Below are positions 8,316 through 17,004 of a DNA stretch of 48,847 bases, piece after piece; position 1 is the stretch's first letter; every line of letters begins with the position of its first letter. The DNA comes from Mucilaginibacter psychrotolerans (lineage in GTDB: Bacteria > Bacteroidota > Bacteroidia > Sphingobacteriales > Sphingobacteriaceae). The stretch covers positions 1 to 48,847 of the forward strand of contig NZ_SOZE01000042.1 of NCBI RefSeq assembly GCF_004519315.1, given 5' to 3'. The notes below the pieces were generated by a model. That model saw only the letters and a list, made by a program, of their open reading frames with translations, searched no databases and had not been told where the DNA came from. The translations under genes were made by a program, and so were the position numbers.

Positions 8316-8744
8316 TTATTCCGCCTCCAATAGCTTCTTCAACCCGCCAAATATGGCCTGCCAGCTACCCTCCGAGTGTGCTTTGGCGGCTTCGTCTTTG
8401 ATGTTGTCCTGCGTAATCGCCAGCGTGGTTACGCCATCCTGTTCGTCTAGTTTGTAGCTTACTAACTGGTAGTTTTCGGGTTTATCCTCGGTGCCGCCCA
8501 TGCTGCTCCAATAGGTGTAGCGAACGTATTCGCCGGGAATTATCTCTTGAATAGTACCTTTGTCCTGGTAGGCTTTCCCCTCCCATTCGCCGCTCCAGGT
8601 AATGGGGCTGCCTTCCATCCAGGCTGATTCCTGCATTGTGCCGAAGAAATACTGCTTCACCACCTCCGGATCGGTAATTCCTTGCCAAACTCTTTCCTTT
8701 GGCGAGTTGAAACTGATGCTGGTTGTTAATTTGATATCGCTCAT
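8316..8744 (-). CDS. SRPBCC / AHSA1 domain protein
   Basis: This 142-residue soluble protein of the activator-of-Hsp90-ATPase-1-like START superfamily has 'SISFNSPKERVWQGITDPEV' at the N-terminus, 'GEWEGKAYQDKGTIQEIIPG' in the middle strands and a C-terminal helix 'HSEGSWQAIFGGLKKLLE'. These proteins bind small hydrophobic ligands in a helix-grip cavity. Many bacterial members are uncharacterised. It converges with the kinase gene 18 bp away and its start faces the TPR gene at 8956. Family assignment is good; ligand and role are unknown. Confidence 0.85.
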   Translation of the reverse strand: MSDIKLTTSISFNSPKERVWQGITDPEVVKQYFFGTMQESAWMEGSPITWSGEWEGKAYQDKGTIQEIIPGEYVRYTYWSSMGGTEDKPENYQLVSYKLDEQDGVTTLAITQDNIKDEAAKAHSEGSWQAIFGGLKKLLEAE

Positions 8745-8918
8745 GATATTGTGTTTTATGGGTTGCTTTGGTTAACAACGTAAACCCCTTTGGGTTTCGC
8801 ATGAATTTTCTGTGCAAAGTTAACGGCGGCAGTGACAACCCTATGTCAGTAGGGCAATTAATTTAATATATTGATAGAAATAGGATAAATAGACAAAAAA
8901 CCACCAGCAAAAGAACCT

Positions 8919-8926
8919 TATATTTG
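8919..8926 (+). promoter_or_regulatory. Bacteroidetes -7 promoter box (TATATTTG)
   Basis: An exact TAnnTTTG match lies 30 bp before the ATG at 8956, implying a leader of about 25 nt. No clear TTTG -33 element stands 19-20 bp upstream, so strength is uncertain. Confidence 0.55.
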
Positions 8927-8955
8927 GCTTACAGATCACAGAATCACTTAAACCT

Positions 8956-10248
8956 ATGGTACCCCATTTTTTTAAACGTTTAAAAAATATAGTGGCTGTT
9001 TTGTCGGCCATGGCCGCTGCAACAAATGCCTTCGCCAACGTCAACGCTATCGATTTCTCCAAAATACCTGATGCCGCCAAACTAGCACCTCAAATCACTT
9101 TCCTCAAGACAAACTACCGGCTTTACAACCATTGGGTACACGATTGGCAGTACGATATCCCCAAGGAAAAAACGGTGAACACGCTGACCTCCCTTTACCA
9201 GGCGCTGGAAAAAAACACCGCCAAAAACGAAGAGACGTACCTGCTGCTTGGCGATATAGCCCACTACCTGTACAATATGGAAATAGAGGAATATTACCAA
9301 AAAGCCCTGGATAATTATAAGCAGGCACAATTGCTTGCCGCCGGCGATTACCGGGCATATTGGTTCATGGGCAATCATTATTCCTTATCGGCCAGGCAAT
9401 TGGATGGCTTCGATGCTTACGCTACCGCCCTTAAACTGTTGCCGGCCGACGCCAAAAGCCCGGAGTTTTGGGCCGACTACTCGGTAGCCTGTACTAATGC
9501 CGGCATGGTAAGCACGGCCCGTTATGCGGCAAGCCGGGCTGCCAAAATAGACGACGGCATGCAACACCTTGACGAGCAATTACTTCCGATAGCCCCCGCT
9601 TACTACAAAGCCGCCCCGCCAGATACCACCCTGCAAGCCAAGGATATATGGACCACGTACACCAATAGTAGCAAAGTGGTATTAGATAACTGGCTAATGG
9701 GCATAAAAGTGGCAATAGACAGCAGCTGGAGCCTTAAGGCGGGCGGATACGACCACCATTTATCCTACCTGGTTTTGAATCCCACCCTCGCCACCGATGC
9801 TAAAGGAAAAAAAATAGGCTATACGATGTTGTTTATGATGAAACATGCCGAGCCGGGCGAAACCCTGCAGGGCTACCTCGATAAACTGACCTCTAAATAT
9901 ACCAACCGGAAGCCGGTAAGCTTTACAGCTGGCGGCTTCAGCAGTATGCTGGCTTACGAAATAAACGACCCGGCCAGCTACCGGGATATCGGCGGCGGGC
10001 ATTTTTACGAAGTGGCCATTGAGCGCGATGCCCCCGAATTCCCGGGTATGAAGCTGGAAAAACCAGCCGAAACACCCACAAATGGCGACAACAGCGGGCA
10101 GGTAAATTACTATAGGGCAGAGCAAAAATACGCCCGCGCAAAAGGCAAAATATTTTACCTGATTCTGCTGGATACCTGCGGTAATATTTTCGACCAATCG
10201 GTAAAAACCTTCCGCGATTTATTGGGTAATAACTTAATAATCGAATAG
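8956..10248 (+). CDS. Exported TPR-containing protein
   Basis: This 430-residue protein has an N-terminal signal-like segment after a basic start (MVPHFFKRLKNIVAVLSAMA...ATNAFA). Residues about 70-200 form helical TPR-like repeats ('YLLLGDIAHYLYN', 'YWFMGNHYSLSARQLDGFDA', 'EFWADYSVACTNAGMVSTAR'). The C-terminal 200 residues form a mixed region with 'GYTMLFMMKHAEPGETLQGY' that I do not recognise. A TAnnTTTG box lies 30 bp upstream. The next gene (an SGNH hydrolase) begins 68 bp downstream on the same strand and could be co-transcribed. The role is unknown, probably periplasmic. Confidence 0.72.
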   Translation: MVPHFFKRLKNIVAVLSAMAAATNAFANVNAIDFSKIPDAAKLAPQITFLKTNYRLYNHWVHDWQYDIPKEKTVNTLTSLYQALEKNTAKNEETYLLLGDIAHYLYNMEIEEYYQKALDNYKQAQLLAAGDYRAYWFMGNHYSLSARQLDGFDAYATALKLLPADAKSPEFWADYSVACTNAGMVSTARYAASRAAKIDDGMQHLDEQLLPIAPAYYKAAPPDTTLQAKDIWTTYTNSSKVVLDNWLMGIKVAIDSSWSLKAGGYDHHLSYLVLNPTLATDAKGKKIGYTMLFMMKHAEPGETLQGYLDKLTSKYTNRKPVSFTAGGFSSMLAYEINDPASYRDIGGGHFYEVAIERDAPEFPGMKLEKPAETPTNGDNSGQVNYYRAEQKYARAKGKIFYLILLDTCGNIFDQSVKTFRDLLGNNLIIE

Positions 10249-10315
10249 GCAGCAAAAGATTTGAACGCGTTATGAAACCTTTTGAAATTCCTTTATTAAT
10301 GTCCAAATTACCTGC

Positions 10316-11143
10316 ATGAAAAAATCGCTGTCGCTTTTGCTCTTGTTGGTGATGCTCTCCGCTTTCGATACGCATAAAGAATTGAAGTGGGAAGCGATTG
10401 GCGACTCCATTACCTACTCCAATAGCCACCCCGAAGCCTCACAGCACCGAATTTCCATTGGCTATATGGATGATGTAATTAAGGCGCTACCCTACATCAA
10501 GTACAATAACCATGGCTACCCGGGCTGGACAGCAAAAAGCATGGCCGAAAACATGGAGAAAATCGGCATCGAGAAAGCCGAAATCTATTCGATATTCCTG
10601 GGTACTAACGATTGGTGGGTGGGGCTACCCATTGGTACCCTAAGCGATTACCAGGACAACACCGGCAACCAAACGGCATATGGTTGCTACCGCATCATCA
10701 TTAACAAAATACGCAGCTTAAACCCGGATGCGAAGATTATACTGATGACTCCCCTGCAACGTACCGAATACGTAGACCTTAACAACCCCAAGGTGTTTAT
10801 ACAGGGCCAAAACAAAGCCAAGGAGGGCGTATTCCTGTCGCAATATGCTGATGCTATTAAAACCATTGCCAAAGCAGAATGCTTTGAACTGGCGGACCTG
10901 TACTACAAGAGTGGCATCAACTTAAAAAATGCCGTGAATTTCCGACGCCTGCGCAATCCTCAAACCCACGAATACAAAAACTACACCTACCCCCATTACA
11001 TCGGTATCCCCTATGACCCAGCGACCGACGAATACCCTTACCCGGTGGAAGCCATGAATATGACTTACGATGGCCTGCACCCCTCAGACAAAGGGCACGC
11101 CGCAATAGCTAAGATGCTCGTAAAAATCATGAAGAGGTTTTAG
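10316..11143 (+). CDS. Secreted SGNH/GDSL hydrolase
   Basis: This 275-residue exported esterase or lipase-like enzyme has a short signal peptide (MKKSLSLLLLLVMLSAF) followed by block I 'WEAIGDSITYSN' with the catalytic Ser. It has a block II glycine in 'NHGYPGWTAKS', block III 'FLGTNDWW' (oxyanion Asn) and block V 'YDGLHPSDKGH' with the Asp/His pair. All four SGNH hallmarks are present, so it should be active. Typical substrates are acyl or acetyl esters on carbohydrates. The nearby GH36 suggests, but does not prove, glycan deacylation. A strong hairpin at 11275 follows. Confidence 0.88.
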   Translation: MKKSLSLLLLLVMLSAFDTHKELKWEAIGDSITYSNSHPEASQHRISIGYMDDVIKALPYIKYNNHGYPGWTAKSMAENMEKIGIEKAEIYSIFLGTNDWWVGLPIGTLSDYQDNTGNQTAYGCYRIIINKIRSLNPDAKIILMTPLQRTEYVDLNNPKVFIQGQNKAKEGVFLSQYADAIKTIAKAECFELADLYYKSGINLKNAVNFRRLRNPQTHEYKNYTYPHYIGIPYDPATDEYPYPVEAMNMTYDGLHPSDKGHAAIAKMLVKIMKRF

Positions 11144-11274
11144 GGTTTAAAACTTGTCAGTCTCTATCTTATCGGTAAACATACTTTACTCAGCCCGATG
11201 GAATTTTTTCTTTACCCTCCATGCTGCGCAATTAAGACGAAGAAAAACATAACTCAATATGTTCTTTTTTACGC

Positions 11275-11307
11275 AACAGGGCGGCACGTAACCCGTGCCG
11301 CCCTGTT
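11275..11307. terminator. Bidirectional hairpin between convergent genes
   Basis: A perfect 14-bp stem (AACAGGGCGGCACG with its complement) and a 5-nt loop lie between the esterase gene (+) and the alcohol dehydrogenase gene (-). There is no strong U tract on either side, so it may act as a barrier or RNA-stabilising hairpin as much as a terminator. Confidence 0.7.
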
Positions 11308-11329
11308 AATCGGTTCAAACCTTATACCA

Positions 11330-12487
11330 TTATGGTTTCAACACTACTTTTACGCAGTCTTCTTCTTTCTTGTCGAAAATCTCATAACCATGCGCAACTT
11401 CGCTTAATGGTAACGTATGGCTGATGATATCGTCCAGCACTACCTTCTCCTCTTTCACCAAGCCTATCAGGTGGTCGATGTAATTAATAACCGGTGCCTG
11501 CCCCATTTTCAGGGTGATGCCTTTATCAAATACCCGGTGGAAAGGGAAATTATCGTAGGTGGAACCATATACACCCACAATACTTACTGTACCCATGCGG
11601 CGCACAGCTTTAAAGGCCATATCAAGCACTTTCATGCTGCCTACCTCAAAGTTCAACATCGCTTTAGCTTTGTCCAGTATAGTGCGCTCAGGCTCAAAGC
11701 CTACGGCATCCACACAAACGTCGGCACCGCGGCCGCCAGTCATCTCGCGGATGGCTTCTACCACGTCAACCTCGTGTGGGTTCAGTGTATCTACATTATT
11801 TACGGCACGTGCTTTATCCAGGCGGTAATTCAACGGGTCGATAGCGATAACGCGGCTGGCACCATTTAGCCAGGCCGCTTTTTGCGCCATCAACCCAACC
11901 GGACCGGAACCAAAAATAGCAACTACCTCGCCACCTTTCAGCTGCGCCCAATCAATAGCCGACCAGCCGGTTGGAAAAATATCTGTTAAGAACAAAACCT
12001 GTTCATCCGTCATATTATCGGGCACCACACGCGGGCTGATATCGGCATAAGGTACTCTTACATATTCTGCCTGACCGCCCGAGTAGCCGCCATAAAGATC
12101 AGTATAGCCGAATAGAGCTGCACCTTTCTGATCGGCCATGTCGCCGTTAGGGCCGTAATGCTTGTAGTTGGAGTTTTCGCATGCCGGCGAGGCCTCATGC
12201 TGGCAAAAAAAACAGTGCCCACAAGCTATCGGAAAGGGAACAACCACACGGTCTCCACGTTTAAGGTTGGTGATGTCTTTACCAACTTCTTCTACAATGC
12301 CCATAAATTCATGTCCCATAACCATGGGAGATGCCTGTGGCACACCTCCGCTAAGGATATGCAGGTCGGAACCGCAAATGGCGGTTGACGTTACTCTTAA
12401 AATTACATCGCGCGAATCTTCTATCCGCGGATCCTCGACGGTATCATAACGGATATCGCCGGGTTTGTGAAATACTGCTGCTTTCAT
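11330..12487 (-). CDS. Zinc-dependent alcohol / formaldehyde-type dehydrogenase
   Basis: This 385-residue medium-chain dehydrogenase oxidises an alcohol or aldehyde with NAD(P). Residues 1-150 are GroES-like with the catalytic zinc ligands in 'AICGSDLH' and 'GHEFMG'. The structural zinc is bound by four Cys in the C-x2-C-x2-C-x7-C pattern of 'CGHCFFCQHEASPAC'. The Rossmann fingerprint is 'FGSGPVGLMAQ', followed by 'VIAIDPLNYRLDKAR'. Length and internal layout resemble the glutathione-independent formaldehyde dehydrogenase-like subgroup. The gene stands alone. Cofactor preference and substrate cannot be read from the sequence. Confidence 0.88.
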   Translation of the reverse strand: MKAAVFHKPGDIRYDTVEDPRIEDSRDVILRVTSTAICGSDLHILSGGVPQASPMVMGHEFMGIVEEVGKDITNLKRGDRVVVPFPIACGHCFFCQHEASPACENSNYKHYGPNGDMADQKGAALFGYTDLYGGYSGGQAEYVRVPYADISPRVVPDNMTDEQVLFLTDIFPTGWSAIDWAQLKGGEVVAIFGSGPVGLMAQKAAWLNGASRVIAIDPLNYRLDKARAVNNVDTLNPHEVDVVEAIREMTGGRGADVCVDAVGFEPERTILDKAKAMLNFEVGSMKVLDMAFKAVRRMGTVSIVGVYGSTYDNFPFHRVFDKGITLKMGQAPVINYIDHLIGLVKEEKVVLDDIISHTLPLSEVAHGYEIFDKKEEDCVKVVLKP

Positions 12488-12615
12488 AAGTGTTGTTTAG
12501 TTTTCGTTTGTTAGCATAACACGCTTCATTAAATTATAGTTTTAAGAAATAAATACAATTATTCGATTAATTATTCAAAACCATACCGGGTAACTCGTAT
12601 CGGACCAACTCAAAT

Positions 12616-12649
12616 GTTAATACCCGGCGCTTGTGTTAATACCCGGCGC
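12616..12649. promoter_or_regulatory. Tandem GTTAATACCCGGCGC direct repeats
   Basis: Two exact 15-bp copies (12616-12630 and 12635-12649) have a 19-bp period. They lie in the 242-bp gap between the divergent dehydrogenase (starting 12487) and MBL hydrolase (starting 12730) genes. The spacing of nearly two helical turns would suit a regulator binding one DNA face. Its function is inferred only. Confidence 0.45.
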
Positions 12650-12729
12650 ATGATAAGATTAGATAATTCTGGCTATCGTGCCATTTACAAAGATTATTGT
12701 CAATAATATTTTTCAAATTCGTGGTACAT

Positions 12730-13569
12730 ATGAACCTCCACACTATAGATACCGGCTTTTTTAAATTAGATGGCGGCGCCATGTTTGGCGTGGTGCCAAA
12801 AAGCATCTGGCAAAAAACCAATCCGGCTGATGCCAACAACCTGTGCACCTGGGCCATGCGCTGCCTGCTGGTAGAAGACGGCAACCGGCTGATATTGATT
12901 GACACCGGCATAGGCGATAAGCAAAGCGAGAAATTCTTTAGTCATTATTACTTGCATGGCGATGCTAACATGGATAGTTCACTGGCGGCAAAAGGTTTCC
13001 ACCGGGATGATATTACCGATGTGTTCCTCACCCACCTGCATTTTGATCACGTGGGCGGTGCAGTTATCAGAGATGGCGAACTGCTGAAACCGGCTTTCAA
13101 AAATGCCACTTATTGGAGCAACCCGCAGCACTGGGATTGGGCGGTAAACCCCAATGAACGCGAGAAAGCATCTTTCCTAACGGAGAACATACTGCCCATA
13201 CAACAAAGCGGCCAACTTAAATTTATAGATGCTACAGACGGTGCAAAATTTACCGATGACATCAGCATACGCCTGGCTTTTGGCCATACCGATGCGATGA
13301 TGTTGCCGCTGATAGATTACAAAGGCAAAAAAATACTGTACATGGCCGATCTGCTGCCGTCTGTAGGGCATATCCCCTTGCCTTACATAATGGCCTATGA
13401 TATGTTCCCCATGAAGACCCTTGCAGAGCGTAAACTATTTTGGAATGAGGCGGTTGAAAACGAATACATCCTGTACCTGGAGCACGACCCCATAAACGAG
13501 TGCTGCACCTTGCAGCAAACCGAAAAAGGCATCAAGGTTAAGGAAATGTTCGGCCTGGATAAACTTTAA
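12730..13569 (+). CDS. MBL-fold metallo-hydrolase
   Basis: This 279-residue protein starts at the ATG at 12730; the TTG at 12697 would add a poor 11-residue extension. It has the zinc motif HLHFDH at 102-107 (H102, H104, D106, H107), a further His in 'FGHTDAMM', Asp in 'YMADLLPSVGH' and a terminal His in 'YLEHDP', so both metal sites look complete. The 'DTGIGDK' and 'THLHFDHVGG' spacing is like lactonase/quorum-quenching and related MBL hydrolases, and the substrate is not defined. It has no signal peptide. It is followed by rpoD after 122 bp. Confidence 0.86.
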   Translation: MNLHTIDTGFFKLDGGAMFGVVPKSIWQKTNPADANNLCTWAMRCLLVEDGNRLILIDTGIGDKQSEKFFSHYYLHGDANMDSSLAAKGFHRDDITDVFLTHLHFDHVGGAVIRDGELLKPAFKNATYWSNPQHWDWAVNPNEREKASFLTENILPIQQSGQLKFIDATDGAKFTDDISIRLAFGHTDAMMLPLIDYKGKKILYMADLLPSVGHIPLPYIMAYDMFPMKTLAERKLFWNEAVENEYILYLEHDPINECCTLQQTEKGIKVKEMFGLDKL

Positions 13570-13640
13570 GATTGCTTTTAATATAAGAATAATTATTGCA
13601 TTTTAGCAATGCGGTTTTTTAACTTTAAGAAACAAAAATA

Positions 13641-13648
13641 TACCTTTG
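13641..13648 (+). promoter_or_regulatory. rpoD -7 promoter box (TACCTTTG)
   Basis: An exact TAnnTTTG match lies 44 bp before the rpoD ATG, giving a leader of about 38 nt. Just upstream (about 13595-13620) a small ATTGC / GCAAT hairpin followed by seven T may end transcription from the MBL gene, and it overlaps where a -33 element should be. Confidence 0.7.
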
Positions 13649-13691
13649 CACGTTCAATTCTAAATAACAGAATCGAGGATTAACTAAATAG

Positions 13692-14552
13692 ATGAGACAA
13701 CTCAAAATAACGCAATCCATTACCAATCGTGAGTCGCAATCCCTCGACAAATACCTGCACGAAATTGGTAAAGTTGATTTGATCACTGCCGAAGAAGAAG
13801 TAATCTTAGCCCAAAAAATACGCGAAGGCGACCAGGCTGCGTTGGAGCGTTTAACTAAAACCAACCTCCGTTTTGTGGTGTCGGTTGCCAAGCAATACCA
13901 AAACCAGGGCCTCACCCTGGGCGACCTGATAAACGAAGGCAACTTAGGGTTGATAAAGGCTGCCAAGCGTTTTGATGAGACCAAAGGTTTCAAATTTATC
14001 TCATACGCCGTTTGGTGGATTCGCCAGTCAATTCTGCAGGCCATTGCCGAGCAAAGCCGTATCGTGCGTTTACCCTTGAACCAGGTAGGCAGTTTAAGCA
14101 AAATAAGTAAAGCTTTCAGTAAACTGGAGCAGGAATACGAGCGCGAACCATCGCCCGAAGAACTGGCCGATATACTGGAAACAACCGTTGATAAAATATC
14201 GGATACGCTGAGCAACAGCGGCCGCCATGTAAGTATGGATGCCCCCTTTGTGCAGGGCGAGGAAAACACGCTGTTGGATGTACTGGAAAACCAGGAGCCC
14301 AATACCGATTCGATACTCATCAACGAGTCCTTATCCGAAGAAATCAAACGTTCTTTATCAACCTTAACCGAGCGCGAGCGCGAAATCATCGTATTGTTCT
14401 TCGGTTTGGGCAGTAACCACCCGCTTTCGCTGGAAGAAATTGGCGAGAAGTTCAACCTCACCCGAGAGCGCGTGCGCCAGATAAAAGACAAAGCTTTGCA
14501 GCGTTTGCGCCATACTTCGCGCAGCAAGATTCTAAAATCGTACCTGGGGTAA
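13692..14552 (+). CDS. rpoD: Primary RNA polymerase sigma factor
   Basis: This 286-residue factor is the short primary sigma of Bacteroidetes, which lacks region 1.1 and the large non-conserved insert. Region 1.2 is 'SLDKYLHEIGKVDLITAEEE'. Regions 2.1-2.4 run through 'LRFVVSVAKQYQNQGL', 'DLINEGNLGLIKAAKRFD' and 'FISYAVWWIRQSI'. Region 3 starts at 'PLNQVGSLSKISKAF'. Region 4 ends with the helix-turn-helix 'LSLEEIGEKFNLTRERVRQI'. It recognises the TTTG / TAnnTTTG promoters found in this window, including its own. A strong intrinsic terminator follows. Assignment is very secure. Confidence 0.98.
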   Translation: MRQLKITQSITNRESQSLDKYLHEIGKVDLITAEEEVILAQKIREGDQAALERLTKTNLRFVVSVAKQYQNQGLTLGDLINEGNLGLIKAAKRFDETKGFKFISYAVWWIRQSILQAIAEQSRIVRLPLNQVGSLSKISKAFSKLEQEYEREPSPEELADILETTVDKISDTLSNSGRHVSMDAPFVQGEENTLLDVLENQEPNTDSILINESLSEEIKRSLSTLTEREREIIVLFFGLGSNHPLSLEEIGEKFNLTRERVRQIKDKALQRLRHTSRSKILKSYLG

Positions 14553-14569
14553 TACCTTTACGCTATACG

Positions 14570-14603
14570 AAAAAACCTCCGCCAAAACAGCGGAGGTTTT
14601 TTT
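14570..14603 (+). terminator. rpoD intrinsic terminator
   Basis: A 9-bp stem AACCTCCGC / GCGGAGGTT, extended by A-U pairs, has a CAAAACA loop and a run of seven T. It sits 18 bp after the rpoD stop. Confidence 0.92.
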
Positions 14604-14668
14604 ATGGCCTGCTCCAAAAATCTTGTTTTAAAACGAAAACTTGTTTGTCACATGCGTAAGCAAATAGA

Positions 14669-15025
14669 CTATGGTTTGTTAGTACCAGGCAACGCTGATG
14701 AATAAAACTCTTTATAGAAGAAAAACCTTTGAAAAACACTCTCGTTTCTAATGGTATTGGATGTTATTGAAAACAATAGCCATCCTTCTGAACTCATAAA
14801 ATTTAAAACATCGGTTCTGGTATTTAGCCTCGAAATTTTATACATTTTACTTTTGTCATTAAAAAACGTCAATGAGTCTATTTTACCCGGTACCACTTCA
14901 GCGGAAATATTATTCCTTGAAAATCCACTTTCCATAATATGTATTTCGCAATATCTAACTACCTTATTTTGCGCAACGCAATAGTTAAATGTTAAAATTA
15001 AAGACAGGGTTATGATGTATTTCAT
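14669..15025 (-). CDS. Small secreted hypothetical protein
   Basis: This 118-residue protein has a signal peptide MKYIITLSLILTFNYCVAQ, cleaved near VAQ-NK. The mature part is about 100 residues with 'TDVLNFMSSEGWLLFSIT', a phrase typical of small periplasmic Bacteroidetes proteins in which an 'L-n-x-l-g-x-x-G-W-e-l' motif appears, then 'FFFYKEF'. It has no cysteine after cleavage except one in 'RYCEIHIMES'. Function is unknown. It is convergent with rpoD. Confidence 0.62.
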   Translation of the reverse strand: MKYIITLSLILTFNYCVAQNKVVRYCEIHIMESGFSRNNISAEVVPGKIDSLTFFNDKSKMYKISRLNTRTDVLNFMSSEGWLLFSITSNTIRNESVFQRFFFYKEFYSSALPGTNKP

Positions 15026-15453
15026 AGTAAATTAATTTATGTAAAAAGTGTTTTGATATGAGTTGTTGACCAAATTCGCGACAAAATTTTTCACCATGGT
15101 TACAACCGGCGTACCATATTAGGCACAACCTTATATAGTAAACCCACTGCAGCATGGTTATTAACAACCGGCAGTGCCTTTAAAATTTGTAAAACAGAAG
15201 TGAAGAAATAAACGGCAGAGGATTCAAAAACAAAGGAGTTTTCATCGCGAACGGGTTTAAGTTATTTATGCATACGAAACTAACTCCGCTACAATAATTG
15301 CTTGTTAAGAAATTATTATTTAATGCTTAATACGGCAATAAATACAATATTCACCGATCTGCCATGCTTTTTTGCGCATTTATTACCTGTAATGCAATAT
15401 GCATTTATAGGTGGCGTTTAGCTTTTATACGCCTTTTTCGCCCACAACCGCTA
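15026..15453. other. 428-bp gap with an interrupted short ORF
   Basis: There is no clear gene here. On the plus strand ATG 15323 opens a frame of 32 codons (MLNTAINTIFTDLPCFFAHL...) that stops at TAG 15419-15421. The same frame then runs on as LLYAFFAHNR to a TAA that overlaps the ATG at 15454 (TAATG). This may be a short membrane ORF with a nonsense change, or chance. An in-frame upstream ATG for the next gene also exists at 15364. Confidence 0.4.
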
Positions 15454-15759
15454 ATGCCCCATATACGCAAACTGCTCTGGTATTTTTACAAACCCATACT
15501 TTTATGGAACAGCGCATTCACCCTTACCTGCCTGGGGCTGGTTTGCTATTATGGCGGTAAAGTGGCGGGTTTCGTGCTGTTTTTTAAGCTGATGGGCTAT
15601 GCATCAACTACCTTCCTGCAAAGTTATACCGCCAAAAATGTGTATATGTTTTACCGCAACGCAGGTTACAGCGTGCGCCGAATGTATGCCTATACCTACG
15701 CTATGGATCTGACTATCTACTTCTTTTTACTCACCGTTTGCCTGCTTTTATTGAAATGA
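15454..15759 (+). CDS. Small membrane protein coupled to ABC ATPase
   Basis: This 101-residue protein (131 if translation began at ATG 15364) has two to three hydrophobic segments: 'ILLWNSAFTLTCLGLVCYY', 'GFVLFFKLMGYASTTFL' and a C-terminal 'MDLTIYFFLLTVCLLLL'. Its stop overlaps the start of the ATPase gene as ATGA (15756-15759), a sign of translational coupling. It is far smaller than a normal ABC permease, so it may be a minimal membrane partner or one subunit of an exporter. I do not recognise a named family. Confidence 0.68.
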   Translation: MPHIRKLLWYFYKPILLWNSAFTLTCLGLVCYYGGKVAGFVLFFKLMGYASTTFLQSYTAKNVYMFYRNAGYSVRRMYAYTYAMDLTIYFFLLTVCLLLLK

Positions 15760-16415
15760 ACAAGACATTAAAGGTAGATAGCGTACAGCTGGAATTCGAC
15801 GGACGGAAGATATTGCAAAGCGTATATCTCAATTGCACGCAGGGCGAAGTGATAGGCTTGTTGGGCCGTAATGGTTGCGGCAAATCTTCGTTGCTCAAAA
15901 TTATCTTCGGTACGCGGCAGGCCAACTACCGTTATGTGAGCATCGATGAGCAATTCATACACAAAGGCTACCACAACAACCGCATCGCTTACCTACCGCA
16001 ACACAACTACCTGCCGGGCGGCATCAAAATAGAGCAGCTGGCCCGGGTACTGGTAGACCCTATATCCTGGCAGGAATTTGCCGAATTAGCCATTTACCAG
16101 CGCAACGCCAATAAAAAGATACACGAGCTTTCGGGCGGAGAATTGCGCCAACTGGAAACCCTGATGATCATCCACAGCCGCGCCGATTTTATATTGCTGG
16201 ACGAGCCTTTTACCCATATCTCCCCCATCCAGGCAGATGAATTTAAACCTGTAATACGCGCCTGCGCCAAACGCAAAGGCATCATCGTAACCGACCACCA
16301 GTATTACAACATCCTTGCAGTAAGCGATAAAGTGATTTTATTGGCAGATGGGGTGACGAAACACATCGCGGATAACGATGAGTTAATTACGTATGGGTAT
16401 TTGAGCGGGAAGTAA
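15756..16415 (+). CDS. ABC transporter ATP-binding protein
   Basis: This 219-residue nucleotide-binding subunit has Walker A 'GLLGRNGCGKSS', signature 'HELSGGELRQLE', Walker B 'FILLDEPFTHIS' and an H-loop His in 'IIVTDHQYY'. It starts at ATG 15756 inside the stop of the small membrane protein, and the TTG at 15738 is not needed. The pair presumably forms an exporter, but substrate is unknown. The 3' end overlaps the convergent zeta-like gene by 29 bp (16387-16415). Confidence 0.88.
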   Translation: MNKTLKVDSVQLEFDGRKILQSVYLNCTQGEVIGLLGRNGCGKSSLLKIIFGTRQANYRYVSIDEQFIHKGYHNNRIAYLPQHNYLPGGIKIEQLARVLVDPISWQEFAELAIYQRNANKKIHELSGGELRQLETLMIIHSRADFILLDEPFTHISPIQADEFKPVIRACAKRKGIIVTDHQYYNILAVSDKVILLADGVTKHIADNDELITYGYLSGK

Positions 16416-17004
16416 AATCTTTGTTTGCTATAATAATCTTATATGCTTCTTCGTTCATGCGCTCCCGTCGATAGCTGTATTCAGCAAACTTTGGGGGATA
16501 AGCTAATTCTGAGGCCCTGTACGATGATAGCTCACCCTTTTTAAAACTCATGATTAACTCATTTTGTCCGCTTTCTCCTGTGTAAATAAAATCGGAGCGA
16601 TCAAAATAGAAAAAATATTGAGCTATATTTTTGAAGCTTTCGTTGAAATTTATTCGGATGTTTCCTCTCGATATTATTAGTCCGTCTTGTTTGATAGTTC
16701 TTGATGCCACCCGATTAAAAGATTGCTCCGGGTTATCTAAAAATAATACAATCAATGAAGTCTTATAGCCCGCATTTCTTGCTGCGTCAACTATTGAGCT
16801 AAAAGAGCCGTCATTAAAAACAGTCTCTAATAAAACGCTTTTACCATTTAAGATAGCTTGATAAGCCATCTCTTTTGTTCTGCCTTTATAAACATCTGTC
16901 ATCAACACAACAAAATTCTCTAACTCATTCAGTCGGGTACGAATAAATGTGGATTTACCAGCAGCGTTACATCCAGATACAAAGATAAGTTCCGGCTTTG
17001 CCAT
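16387..17004 (-). CDS. Zeta-toxin-like P-loop kinase
   Basis: This 205-residue P-loop protein has Walker A 'GCNAAGKSTF' (residues 11-20), then 'VLLETVFNDGS' and 'GYKTSLIVLFLDNPEQSFNR', which match the zeta-toxin / AAA-17 family layout. 'VASRTIKQDGLIISRGNIRI' matches the substrate-binding helix region and 'FFYFDRSDFIY' the end strand. True zeta toxins phosphorylate UDP-N-acetylglucosamine; related chromosomal kinases have other roles. It overlaps the upstream 79-codon gene as TAATG, giving a two-gene unit as expected for antitoxin then toxin. Toxicity is inferred, not shown. Confidence 0.78.
   Translation of the reverse strand: MAKPELIFVSGCNAAGKSTFIRTRLNELENFVVLMTDVYKGRTKEMAYQAILNGKSVLLETVFNDGSFSSIVDAARNAGYKTSLIVLFLDNPEQSFNRVASRTIKQDGLIISRGNIRINFNESFKNIAQYFFYFDRSDFIYTGESGQNELIMSFKKGELSSYRASELAYPPKFAEYSYRRERMNEEAYKIIIANKDFTSRSNTHT

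Noticed and set aside
13625..14527. 300-codon open frame antisense to rpoD
   Set aside because: Ser/Arg-rich composition is typical of a reverse-strand shadow; rpoD is certain.
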